From Burkholderiales bacterium (GTDB lineage Bacteria; Pseudomonadota; Gammaproteobacteria; Burkholderiales; Burkholderiaceae_C), in the NCBI GenBank assembly GCA_003241965.1, contig QBMB01000044.1, positions 1 through 36,239 of the forward strand: 36,239 nucleotides of DNA. Direction: 5' to 3'. Made by a program: the position numbers and the translations under genes. Positions 1 through 7,914 of this stretch are shown here, in pieces (the first letter of the stretch is position 1; each line of letters starts with the position of its first letter). Below the pieces are notes generated by a model. The model was not told the origin of the DNA, did not search any database, and was given only the letters and a program-made list of their open reading frames with translations.

Positions 1-155
1 CCCGAACGTCAGTTCGTCCAGCGGGCTCGTTCCCGCGCAGCGGGAAGGAAACCAGACCGCGACCCCCCGGCACGGGCAAGGGCCGCCGCGACCTGTGCTG
101 CCGGTGAACACCGGCCATGCTCCGCCCTCCCCTGTGTCCGCGCACAGCGCGCTGA

Positions 156-186
156 TCAAGAACAAGAAATTGGGGCCTTCGGCCCC
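156..186 (-). terminator. Probable terminator of the radC-type gene
   Basis: A 6-bp GC hairpin (GGGGCC-GAA-GGCCCC on the minus strand, 172-186) begins 6 nt after the stop codon at 192. It is followed by a T-rich run (AATTTCTTGTTCTTG). This is a normal intrinsic terminator layout, although the T-run is interrupted. Bases 1-155 show no gene that I can support. Confidence 0.6.
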
Positions 187-191
187 ATGGG

Positions 192-728
192 TTACACAAG
201 CCCTTGCTCGGCCATCGAATTCACCGAGTCGCCCGCCACGATGAAGTGGTCGAGCACCCGCACATCGACCAGCGCCGCTGCCTGCTTGAGCGTCTGCGTC
301 AGATATTCGTCGGCACGCGATGGACGGGCAGCGCCACTGGGATGGTTGTGCACCAGGACCAGGGCGCTGCTGTTCCGAAGCAGCGCATCGCGAACCACCT
401 CGCGCGGGTAAACCGATGTCTGGCTCACCGTGCCCCGGAACATCTCGACGTAGTCGAGAACGCGGTTCTGCGCATCCAGGTGCACCACGGCAAAGACCTC
501 ATGCGGCAGGTGGCCCAGCCGGGCGCGCAAGAAGTCCTTGACCACAGCGGGTGAATCCATCAAGTCGCTGCCGCGCACCTGTGCGGCCAGCAACTGCTGC
601 GCCGCCAGCAGCACCTCGTCGGCCTCGGCCGGGCGGTACTGGCCCGCGACATCGCGCACCAGCAAAGCGGAAGCGGCAACCGAGAGTGCCTGGAAGGAAT
701 CGAGGGAAGAGAACAGATCGTGCTGCAT
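192..728 (-). CDS. radC: RadC-family JAB/MPN-domain protein of a mobile element
   Basis: A 178-aa protein of the RadC (JAB/MPN) family, putative zinc metalloprotease-fold proteins that are common on integrative elements and plasmids. Their biochemical role is unsettled despite the old DNA-repair name. The C-terminal half carries the diagnostic metal motif HNHPSGAARPSRAD (H-x-H-P-S-G-x7-S-x2-D spacing), and the upstream glutamate lies in the YVEMFRGTVSQ stretch. The helix-hairpin-helix region of chromosomal RadC is absent, as is usual for island copies. I start it at the ATG at 728, preceded by GGAG six bases upstream. The reading frame stays open 16 codons further, but that extension lies in a leader duplicated before another gene (3577-3969) and is probably untranslated. 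Neighbours are a ParB-like gene and other island genes. Confidence 0.85.
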   Translation of the reverse strand: MQHDLFSSLDSFQALSVAASALLVRDVAGQYRPAEADEVLLAAQQLLAAQVRGSDLMDSPAVVKDFLRARLGHLPHEVFAVVHLDAQNRVLDYVEMFRGTVSQTSVYPREVVRDALLRNSSALVLVHNHPSGAARPSRADEYLTQTLKQAAALVDVRVLDHFIVAGDSVNSMAEQGLV

Positions 729-966
729 GACCAACTCCAGTGATCGGGCGGGATTGCCCGAGACCGGAACCGGCACGCCGCAGCGCAGCGGTCACAGGTT
801 CGAAGACGGCCGAACGGCCGCCAGCGCCCACAGGGCGCGCAGACCTTGACGGCGAGAACGGTGTGCAAGGATGAAGGGAACAGCAAGCCAGCCCCACCAC
901 ACCTGCAGGCGTGAAACAGGCAAGCGCAGCGCGCAGGCCGGCACGGCCGCAGGCGTCAGCGATCGG
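726..966. repeat. 241-bp direct repeat, copy 1 (shared leader of radC-type gene)
   Basis: These 241 bases recur at 3967-4207 in the same orientation with no gaps. By eye there are about seven mismatches, six of them in the distal third. Each copy ends exactly at the ATG of a minus-strand gene and supplies that gene's Shine-Dalgarno sequence (GGAGTTGGTCATG). It contains a CGGCCG-AA-CGGCCG inverted repeat. It probably carries the promoter and leader for both genes, but I see no good -35/-10 pair. Confidence 0.9.
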
Positions 967-1060
967 CGCCCGACAGGGTCGAGACGCCAGGACACCTGTG
1001 GCCTGGTGGCTCGATGCGCAGCACCAGAGCGCGGTCCGGCTGTGCCGGAGACGCACAAAG

Positions 1061-1080
1061 ATCCCGGCCGAGGCCGGGAT
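1061..1080 (-). terminator. Hairpin downstream of the ParB-like gene
   Basis: ATCCCGGCC-GA-GGCCGGGAT is a 9-bp perfect inverted repeat about 30 nt after the stop codon at 1112. On the minus strand it is followed by CTTTGTG, a short T-rich run. It probably ends parB-like transcription before the radC leader begins. Confidence 0.55.
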
Positions 1081-1111
1081 GTCATGGAGCGATTTCAAAC
1101 CTGTCGCTGAA

Positions 1112-3133
1112 TCAAGCAGCCAGGTGATCTTCCGGCTCTTGCTCGTCCAGCGCTTCATCGGCCTGCACAGACCCGGTCAGCATTTGCGGCAACCAACCCG
1201 AACCAGCAGCCAGCCGCTCGGCTTCGCTGGCGATCTGCGGCTTCTTGAGTTTCGCCAGCCGCTGCACCTCACCCGGCGCAAAGACCTGCACTGCCTCCAG
1301 CGCCTTCGCCTTCGATACATGGTCGAAGTAGCCTGCCGCCGTGGGCGTCCACCAGCAGTGCATGTCCAGCGCCACCGCCTTCGCCAGCAGTTCGGCAGGG
1401 GTTTCGTTCTCGCGCTGAGCGATAGCGGAAACCGTCAGCCCCACGCACAAGGCCAACAGCGACAGAAGCTCGTCGTGCTCCATCGCCAGCAGTTCGGCAA
1501 AAAGGGCTTTCGGGTCTTCCGGCAATCGCGACGCCCATGCCTCGCGCACGGCTCGCAGGCCCTGCGCAGCCGGTGCCTCCGCCACATCCGGCGCATGCTG
1601 TTCCAGACGGTCTTGCGGCGTGGAGCTGATGTTGACCGGCGACGCACCGTAGCCGCTAAGGATCACCCGCTGCGCCAACTGGTGTACCAGAGCCACCAGG
1701 GCGATTCGGGGATGGCGGGCCACCTCGGCCTGCAAGGCGGCGGTGCGGTGTGCGCTCAAGCGCCGCACCAGCTTCTCGGACAGCCCGCCCCGGCTGGTGG
1801 GTGCCTCTGCAGGCTTCCCCTCGGCTCCTGAATTTGCGTCCGGTATCGGCCGCTCCTGCGCCCGCAGCGCCTTGCCCCGCGCCTCGCGCAGCAGCCCGCG
1901 ATGAACCACCACGGCCCCCATGGGGTCCACCGACACCACCGCCCCGGCCATGGCGAGGATGCCGGGGTCGTAGACCACCAGGGCCTGTTCCATGGCGCCC
2001 AGTTGATCGCCCAGCCGGTCCAGTTCCTTGTGCAGGGCTTGTGCACCGTCATCGCTCAGGTCGTCGTCCTCGTCGTCAAGCTTGTCCTGGAGCCGCGCCT
2101 GCTCCGCCTCCAGCTTCTCGATGCGTTTGGCCTCGGCTTTGGTGGGCTCCCGACGCGAGCGCCGCGCCCGCTGGAAGGTGTGCAGTTCGGCCGACGACAC
2201 GCGCGGTGTGACTTCCACCCAGCTCCAGCCCTCGGCCCGCACCGATTCGGCTGCATCGGCCAGCCGGTCGCGTGCCAGCTTCTCCAGCAAACCGGCATCG
2301 GTGAGGAACACGCCTTTCTTCTCGTCCGCGAAGAGGTCGCGCCGGATGCCACCCCCTGCCGCCTCATAGGCCTCCACGCCCACGAAGCGCGCCAGCGCAT
2401 CGCGGCTGGCGTCCACCTCGTCGCGGGTCAGGTGGTCCCGCAGGGACTCCGGGCTTCGCTGCCACTGTGGCACTTCGTAGAACGCGGCTTCCTGCGCCGC
2501 ATGATCGTCGGTTATCGCCAGGGCCATCAACTGCTCCAGCGACACCGCGCCTTGCTGGTAGTCGGCCAGCAAGCGGGGCGAGACGTTCGCCAGCCGCAGC
2601 CGCCGCTTGACCACCAGCGGCGTGACGCCGAAGTCGGCGGCGATGTCTTCCAGCGACCGGCCTTCGGCCACCAGCGCCTTCCAGGCGAACAGTTCATCCA
2701 CCGGGGTCATGGCCTCCCGCTGCACGTTCTCGCTCAGGCTCACGGTGCGGGCCGAGGTGTCGGGCACCAGCAGACAAGGCACCGGGTGGTCCTTCGCCAG
2801 TTTGTGGCGCTTGACCAGCAGCTTCAAGGCGGCCAGACGTCGACGCCCGGCCACCACCTCGAACCACTGTCCATCGGGCGAGGTGATGACGGTCAGGTTC
2901 TGCAGCAAACCCACGCGGGCGATGGACGCGGCAAGTTCGGGAATGGCCGTGCCGCCGCTCTGTCGCACGTTGCGGCTGGAAGGCCGCAGCCGCGACAAGG
3001 GGATCAGGTGCAGCTCGTAGGGTGCAACTTCCGGCACGGTGACGGATTCACCGGCAATGGCGGCAGTGCTGAGGACTGCCGCAGCAGCCACGGCGCTCAA
3101 GGCCAGGGTTTCGGTTTGGGTAGCGGTGTTCAT
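1112..3133 (-). CDS. Large ParB/RepB/Spo0J-like DNA-binding protein (genomic island)
   Basis: A 673-aa protein with a ParB-type N-terminal domain. An Ala-rich start (residues 1-35) is followed by the ParB core with box I (VAGRRRLAAL, about 94-103) and box II (SLSENVQREAMTP, about 122-134). A helix-turn-helix lies near 150-172 (SLEDIAADFGVTPLVVKRRL). The middle holds a charged, probably coiled segment (about 320-385, rich in E, K, D and R), and the C-terminal 250 residues have no domain I recognise. ParB proteins normally bind parS and load as CTP-dependent clamps; whether this long form does so is unknown. The start at 3133 is chosen because AGGAG lies seven bases upstream; the frame is open 12 codons further. 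At over twice the usual ParB length (about 300 aa) it matches the long ParB-like proteins found on integrative elements. No parA is beside it. Confidence 0.8.
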   Translation of the reverse strand: MNTATQTETLALSAVAAAAVLSTAAIAGESVTVPEVAPYELHLIPLSRLRPSSRNVRQSGGTAIPELAASIARVGLLQNLTVITSPDGQWFEVVAGRRRLAALKLLVKRHKLAKDHPVPCLLVPDTSARTVSLSENVQREAMTPVDELFAWKALVAEGRSLEDIAADFGVTPLVVKRRLRLANVSPRLLADYQQGAVSLEQLMALAITDDHAAQEAAFYEVPQWQRSPESLRDHLTRDEVDASRDALARFVGVEAYEAAGGGIRRDLFADEKKGVFLTDAGLLEKLARDRLADAAESVRAEGWSWVEVTPRVSSAELHTFQRARRSRREPTKAEAKRIEKLEAEQARLQDKLDDEDDDLSDDGAQALHKELDRLGDQLGAMEQALVVYDPGILAMAGAVVSVDPMGAVVVHRGLLREARGKALRAQERPIPDANSGAEGKPAEAPTSRGGLSEKLVRRLSAHRTAALQAEVARHPRIALVALVHQLAQRVILSGYGASPVNISSTPQDRLEQHAPDVAEAPAAQGLRAVREAWASRLPEDPKALFAELLAMEHDELLSLLALCVGLTVSAIAQRENETPAELLAKAVALDMHCWWTPTAAGYFDHVSKAKALEAVQVFAPGEVQRLAKLKKPQIASEAERLAAGSGWLPQMLTGSVQADEALDEQEPEDHLAA

Positions 3134-3576
3134 GTGAAATCTCCTGTCCCACACGGGGACCTTGTTCAAACAATGGAAGACATCGAGAAAAGGTTGGGAA
3201 GTCAGTCGGTGCTGTGCATGGGCGCTCTCCTTGGGTGCTGGGCTCCGCAGGGGCCGCGAAGCCCTTCGCGGCCATGGGCAGCAGCTGGGGCCGGCGCGGG
3301 TGCGCCGTCAAGGGAGGAAGCGAAGGCGCTGGCGCGGCCCGCAGGCGCAGCCGAGGACACGGGCGCCGCAGCGGCCCTTGACGGGGGGAGCGCCCGCAAA
3401 GGCCAGGCAAGCCGGTGAAACCGGCGCGCAGGGGGTGCGAATCGCGCAGCACTGCCGGAGAGAAAGGGGTCGGCCCATTCGGTTGAGGGTCAACCCCAAC
3501 AGCGCAGCACAGCACAGCAACACAAAAGCACGCTCCCGCGATGTACGGGGCGGCGCCACAAGGCCCCAACACAGCG
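3134..3576. other. Non-coding stretch with inverted repeats between island genes
   Basis: I see no convincing gene in these 443 bases; the open frames here are GC-rich shadows. Two inverted repeats stand out: GGCCGCGAAG-CC-CTTCGCGGCC (3252-3273), and a 10-bp pair CCGTCAAGGG (3305-3314) / CCCTTGACGG (3375-3384). It should hold the promoter and leader of the ParB-like gene, possibly with autoregulatory or ParB-binding sites. Confidence 0.5.
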
Positions 3577-3969
3577 TCAATCTGTCGCAGGCACCATCGC
3601 CTGCAGTTGTTCGATCACGCCAGGCTCGACAAAGACACACGGCTGCTCAGCCGCGACCGGTACGTTGAACACCCGGGCGAAGGCACCCCGCTTCAGATGC
3701 GCCAACCGCCCAGTGCGGTACACCTGATCAGGCTTCATCAGGCCTGAACCCGACGGCGTTCCGCTGCGCTGCGGATCGCATTCGACCAAGGCCACGAAGC
3801 CCTCCGAAAACAGGCGCTGGTGCTCGGGACACAGCCCCCAGCCCGTCGTCGTGTGGTGCTTCATGCTCGCGCGCAGGCGCCGGTCGAGCAAGATGTTTCC
3901 GGTATCAAAAGCAGTGCCGCACACCAGACAAAGCTGCTGCTCCAGCGAAACGTGTGATTTGTCGTCCAT
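3577..3969 (-). CDS. Small conserved island protein with CxxC/CxxH putative zinc site
   Basis: A 130-aa soluble protein of unknown function. Four potential metal ligands are visible: C14-x2-C17 (CLVCG) and C47-x2-H50 (CPEHQ). They are separated by about 30 residues, as in a small zinc-ribbon-like fold. The rest contains no membrane segment or signal peptide. It starts at the ATG at 3969 with GGAG six bases upstream, inside the second copy of the 241-bp leader that also precedes the RadC-type gene, so the two are probably expressed together. I recall similar proteins from integrative elements of Proteobacteria, but no function is known to me. Assignment as a real gene rests on its start site, length and codon use. 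Confidence 0.7.
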   Translation of the reverse strand: MDDKSHVSLEQQLCLVCGTAFDTGNILLDRRLRASMKHHTTTGWGLCPEHQRLFSEGFVALVECDPQRSGTPSGSGLMKPDQVYRTGRLAHLKRGAFARVFNVPVAAEQPCVFVEPGVIEQLQAMVPATD

Positions 3970-4207
3970 GACCAACTCCGGTGATCGGGCGGGATTGCCC
4001 GAGACCGGAACCGGCACGCCGCAGCGCAGCGGTCACAGGTTCGAAGACGGCCGAACGGCCGCCAGCGCCCACAGGGCGCGCAGACCTTGACGGCGAGAAC
4101 GGTGTGCAAGGATGAAGGGATCAGCAAGCCAGCCCCACCACACCTGCAGGCGTGAAACAGGCAAGCGAAGCGCGCAGGCCGGGACGGCCGGAGGCGTCAG
4201 GTATCGG
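3967..4207. repeat. 241-bp direct repeat, copy 2 (shared leader of CxxC protein gene)
   Basis: Second copy of the sequence at 726-966, in the same orientation and 3241 bp away. It ends at the ATG of the CxxC protein gene. The 150 bp nearest the two start codons are almost identical, while the far end has more changes. Recombination between the copies would delete the ParB-like gene and exchange the downstream genes. Confidence 0.9.
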
Positions 4208-4357
4208 AGCCGAATGGCCGCGACCCGGCACGGCGCGCGGGGCGCAGCCCGCAGAGCCCGACGGCGGCACGCCGGGACGCTATATCACAATCGGCACTCT
4301 TCATCTGCTGCACCAACAGCACCGAAGACAAGTCACCCAGATCCATTTGCGTGCCCC

Positions 4358-5578
4358 ATGACCACCGCCGCCAGAGCCGAAATCACCGCCTGGGCCTTTC
4401 GCACCCGGTTCCGCCGAGGCGCGTTTGGCTGGAAAGGCACTCAACTGGCCACAGGCCGCATCAACGAAGCTCTGACCGAGATCCGTGCCGTTGCCCGCCA
4501 CGACACCGCCTGTGCCGCCGAAGGTGCCGTGCTGCTGCTTGAGAAGCTTTCGCCTGCCCTGTGCCAGATCGACAGCTCATCGGGCGCCCTGGGCAATGCA
4601 ACTTACGCTGCGATCCAGGAACTGGCGCCCCTGATCAGCCAAGCACCCGTGAGCACCAAGGTGCGCCAGAAATGGCTCGACCGCCTGTTTGATGCCATTC
4701 AGGAAGATGACCCTCCCTATATCGAGTCCCTCGGTGATTACTGGGGCGATCTGTGCGCTACAAAAGAACTCGCCTCCGCCTGGGCCGACCAGCTCCTGCC
4801 GACCCTGAAGAACGTCTTGCGAGAGCGCAAGCGCGGCACCTACGCCTTCTTCTCCAGCACCACCCTCTGCTACAGCGCCCTGTTCAAGGCCAACCGCCAC
4901 GATCAGATCCTGGAACTGCTGGCCATGGATCCCCGACCGATCTGGCCCTACCTGGTCTGGGGCGCCAAAGTGTTGGCGACCCGCGGCCAGATCGATGAAG
5001 CCATCGCCTACCTGCGTGAACGCGCAGGGAGTACCACCAGCGAAACTTCCATCGCCCGCTTTGCTGAAGAAGAACTGCTCAAAGCCGGTCGCCGCGCCGA
5101 AGCGTTCAACCAGTACGCGCTGCTCGCCAATCAGGCCAACACCCACATCGCCACCTTCCGGGCCGTCGCCAAGAAGTACCCCGAGCTGGCCAAAGACAAC
5201 TTGCTGAACCACCTGATCGCATCCACACCCGGTGAGCCGGGCAAGTGGTTCGCCACCGCTAAGACCCTGAAGCTGTACGAGCAGGCGACCCGCCTGGCTT
5301 GGGCTTCCCCGTGCGACCCCAAGACCCTGAACCGCGCCGCACGCGACCACCTCAAGACCCAGCCAGACTTCGCGATGCAATGTGCGCTCGCCTCTTTGCA
5401 CTGGATGTCGATGGGCCACGGTTTCGAACTGACCGGCCTGGACGTGCTGGAGGCCCACCGATTCGCCATCGAGGCCGCAGCGGTGACTCAACAAGCCCGA
5501 ACGTCCATCGAACAAGTGCTCGCATCCGATGGACCCATGGTTGCCTGGATGCAACGATCGCTGGGTACCGTGCGGTAG
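4358..5578 (+). CDS. Hypothetical all-helical repeat-like protein
   Basis: A 406-aa protein that I cannot assign to a named family. It is rich in Ala, Leu and charged residues and appears almost wholly alpha-helical, with short helix pairs. Examples are IDEAIAYLRERAGS and AEEELLKAGRRAEAFNQYALLA, which look like TPR/solenoid repeats. No signal peptide, membrane helix or catalytic motif is evident. The start is uncertain. I use the ATG at 4358 (MTTAARAE...), because the frame upstream runs through the duplicated leader and is basic and low-complexity in composition. No good Shine-Dalgarno sequence precedes 4358. It is convergent in layout with the ptx genes to its right and divergent from the CxxC gene. 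Scaffold or adaptor roles are possible but only a guess. Confidence 0.6.
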   Translation: MTTAARAEITAWAFRTRFRRGAFGWKGTQLATGRINEALTEIRAVARHDTACAAEGAVLLLEKLSPALCQIDSSSGALGNATYAAIQELAPLISQAPVSTKVRQKWLDRLFDAIQEDDPPYIESLGDYWGDLCATKELASAWADQLLPTLKNVLRERKRGTYAFFSSTTLCYSALFKANRHDQILELLAMDPRPIWPYLVWGAKVLATRGQIDEAIAYLRERAGSTTSETSIARFAEEELLKAGRRAEAFNQYALLANQANTHIATFRAVAKKYPELAKDNLLNHLIASTPGEPGKWFATAKTLKLYEQATRLAWASPCDPKTLNRAARDHLKTQPDFAMQCALASLHWMSMGHGFELTGLDVLEAHRFAIEAAAVTQQARTSIEQVLASDGPMVAWMQRSLGTVR

Positions 5579-6124
5579 CCTGCTCAGCAAGGGACGGTTG
5601 GCTTCCCATCAAGTAGCTTTCCAAGCAGGTGAGCGTTTCCACCCGAGCGGGAACACTCGCCATTTCACTACCATTGACTGTTCAAGGCTGATCTCCGACA
5701 CTCGAACCTAACGCCTGAAAGTTCGCGTGTTGCGCAACTGGTCATTGGCCGAGCAGGGTCTCAAGCGACCGCTTTGTTGCTCAGACCGGTCACTCTATTG
5801 ATGCGAGCCGGGCAAGGTAGCAGGAGCAACTGATCACACCAAGGATGAATTGGTTCTCCCGACCCGCTGCGGTCGGTGTTGATGTAGGCAACGATCCCAG
5901 AAAACCGTCCGAGAAACCGGGGGAATCCCACCCCGGATACTTGGCGGCACGGCTTATCGGAACCATTGCGAAGAGCATCCGCAGTTGGCCCGCGGGTCCG
6001 AAACACGTAGCCAAGGTCTTCTCAAAGAATTAGATCGGCCAGAACCATAGAACGTCCAAAAGCATTCTCTGGTGTGGTGACCTCATGGCTGCACCGAGCA
6101 GTGCGAAGCTGCCACATGAGCCGC
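5579..6124. other. 546-bp stretch without a recognisable gene
   Basis: Several short open frames on both strands (for example around 5761-6014 minus and 5845-6033 plus) have no start signal, no recognisable family and no codon-use support. Base composition is slightly lower in GC than in the neighbours. It lies between two convergent transcription units and could be a scar of earlier insertions. I could not identify any element ends in it. Confidence 0.4.
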
Positions 6125-7096
6125 TCAGTGCGATGCCTCGTAGTGTGCAAGCGGCTCATTACCATTTAACGCAACGAGCAAATTTTCAGCAGCCTGCAAC
6201 TCGATGGCTCGGCGAACCTTCTTCACCGCCGAACCAATGTGGGGTGTGAAAACCGTGGAGGGGTGTTGCAAGAGTTCCGGATGAATCTGGCGTGGACGGT
6301 CTGCCAGCAGCCAGTCTTCCATCTCGTACACATCGGCGGCGTAGGCACCCAGGCGCTCGTCCTTGAGCGCCCGTGCCACGGCAGCCTCGTCCACAACCGA
6401 GCCTCGCCCAATGTTGACCAGGATCTGCCCCCGCCGAACACCTTCAAGCATGGTGTCATTGACGAGGTGACGCGTTACGTCCAGCAGCGGAACGGCCAGA
6501 ATGACATAGTCGGATTGCGACAGGGCCTCACCCAGGCTCACCATGGTCAGGCGTTCGTCATCACCATGCGGGTCCACGCCCAGCAGTTGAGCGCACCCGA
6601 AGCCACAGAGACGGTCCACAATGGCCCGCCCAACGGCGCCAAGTCCGACGACCGCCACTATCGAGCCGTGCAACCCCATTCCGTACAGCTGGGGACGCCA
6701 TCCTGCGTAGCTCTTGCGAACACTGACGTCACCTGCCAGCACATGGCGCGCGGCGGCGATGGCCAGCCCAATGGCGAGTTCTGCCGTGGGTTCTGTGAGC
6801 AGGTCAGGAACGAAGCTCACGCTGACACCGGCTTGCGCACATGCCTTGAGGTCAAAGTTGTCATACCCCTTCAGGGCGCAAGCGATGGTCTTGAGCCTGG
6901 GAGCGTGCAACAGGGTTCGCTGATCTACCCGGTCAGGCATGAAAGCCATCATTGCGTCGGCATCCTTCAGATGACGGTGGAGCTCGGCCTCGCTCCACGG
7001 CTCAGGACCGGGATTCATCACCACTTCACCAACCTGCATAAGACGCGCCAGTACCTCTTCATGGATGGGCTGCGTCACCACAATTTTCGGCATCAT
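6125..7096 (-). CDS. ptxD: Phosphite (phosphonate) dehydrogenase PtxD
   Basis: A 323-aa member of the D-2-hydroxyacid dehydrogenase family that oxidises phosphite to phosphate with reduction of NAD+, in the cytoplasm. The match to Pseudomonas stutzeri PtxD runs the whole length, including blocks such as MMAFMPDRVD, CALKGYDNFD, FVPDLLTEPTAELAIGLA, YEMEDW-x3-DRPR and FTPHIGSAV. These are specific to PtxD rather than to general family members. The PtxD active-site set is kept: M53, K76, W133, Y138, R231 (GRGSVVDE), the E-M-E-D stretch near 258-261, H286 and R295. The Rossmann motif G151-L-G-A-V-G156 is followed by the acidic residue D175, where the Pseudomonas enzyme has E175, which favours NAD over NADP. 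Start at the first of two adjacent ATGs, with AGAGG six bases upstream. It is the last gene of ptxABCD, 17 nt after ptxC. Confidence 0.92.
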   Translation of the reverse strand: MMPKIVVTQPIHEEVLARLMQVGEVVMNPGPEPWSEAELHRHLKDADAMMAFMPDRVDQRTLLHAPRLKTIACALKGYDNFDLKACAQAGVSVSFVPDLLTEPTAELAIGLAIAAARHVLAGDVSVRKSYAGWRPQLYGMGLHGSIVAVVGLGAVGRAIVDRLCGFGCAQLLGVDPHGDDERLTMVSLGEALSQSDYVILAVPLLDVTRHLVNDTMLEGVRRGQILVNIGRGSVVDEAAVARALKDERLGAYAADVYEMEDWLLADRPRQIHPELLQHPSTVFTPHIGSAVKKVRRAIELQAAENLLVALNGNEPLAHYEASH

Positions 7097-7113
7097 TACC
7101 TTCCTCTCTCTTT

Positions 7114-7914
7114 CTATTTCAGATGTTTGCGAAGCGCCGACCCAATGCCGTCGACCACGAGCACGCATATGAGGATGGACAGCAAAATGGCGGAGACCTC
7201 GTCGTACTTGATCAGGCGCAGAGCTGCCATGAGTTCGAAGCCAATGCCGCCCGCACCCACGATGCCCATCACTGCCGATGCGCGAAAGTGATATTCCCAT
7301 CGGTAGATGGTGATGTCCGCCAACTGGGGCAAAACCTGCGGTAACACAGCATGGGTGATGACCTGAAACCGGCTTGCGCCCGCGGCCTTAGCGGCCTCCA
7401 GAGGTTTCGGGTCCACGTGCTCTATGGCTTCGGCGTAGAACTTGGCCACCATGCCCGTGGAATGCAGGGCCAACGCCAGCACACCCGGCAGAGCGCCGAA
7501 ACCAACGGCCGCGACGAACAGAATGCCCAGGATAATTTCAGGCACAGACCGAAATGCGGCCAGGATGGTTCGGGCAATTCGTCCCACCACCCTATTCGGC
7601 GCTGTATTGGGCGCCGCAATCAACGCGAGTGGTAAGGACGCCAGAACGGTCAAGGCCGTTCCCGCAATCGACATGGCCAAGGTGTCGCGCAGTGGAATGA
7701 CCCATTGCTCCCAGCGAGCGAAGTTGGGCGGCACCATCTCAGAGGCCAACTGCTGAATGGCAGGAGCCCCTTCGATGAAACGCTGCGCGTCAAAGAAACC
7801 GGTGACAAACAATGCCAGCGTGCAAACGAGCAGGACTACGCAGGCTGCGCCCAGCCGTCTGAGTCGCCGCTGTCCGTCAATGGCAATGATGGATTCCAAG
7901 GCTACCGATGTCAT
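7114..7914 (-). CDS. ptxC: Phosphite/phosphonate ABC transporter permease PtxC
   Basis: A 266-aa inner-membrane permease of the PhnE/PtxC family. A hydrophobic segment near residues 22-42 is followed by a periplasmic stretch. Further membrane helices follow from about residue 75, including one ending near ALIAAP and one at ILGILFVAAVGFGALPGVLAL. The EAA loop that contacts the ATPase is clear (EAAKAAGASRFQVITHAVLPQ region, about 175-195). It forms the channel of the importer with PtxA and PtxB. Its ATG overlaps the ptxB stop codon by four bases (ATGA), so the two are translationally coupled, and ptxD follows after 17 nt. Alone it could serve phosphonates; the adjacent ptxD argues for phosphite. 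Confidence 0.9.
   Translation of the reverse strand: MTSVALESIIAIDGQRRLRRLGAACVVLLVCTLALFVTGFFDAQRFIEGAPAIQQLASEMVPPNFARWEQWVIPLRDTLAMSIAGTALTVLASLPLALIAAPNTAPNRVVGRIARTILAAFRSVPEIILGILFVAAVGFGALPGVLALALHSTGMVAKFYAEAIEHVDPKPLEAAKAAGASRFQVITHAVLPQVLPQLADITIYRWEYHFRASAVMGIVGAGGIGFELMAALRLIKYDEVSAILLSILICVLVVDGIGSALRKHLK

Noticed and set aside
729-776. 16-residue N-terminal extension of the RadC-type protein (and 3970-4017 for the CxxC protein)
   Set aside because: The identical extension before two unrelated proteins comes from the duplicated leader. Both downstream ATGs have their own GGAG sites.
1901-3418. 505-codon open frame on the plus strand opposite the ParB-like gene
   Set aside because: It is a GC-rich antisense shadow rich in His, Gln and Arg, with no start signal. 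The minus-strand ParB motifs are unmistakable.
5761-6014. Short overlapping frames reading VAYINTDRSGSGEP or FILGVISCSC on the minus strand, considered as a transposase remnant
   Set aside because: No catalytic motif, no inverted repeats and no family resemblance that I could defend.
6239-7291. 350-codon plus-strand frame opposite ptxD
   Set aside because: Antisense shadow; ptxD is identified residue by residue on the other strand.
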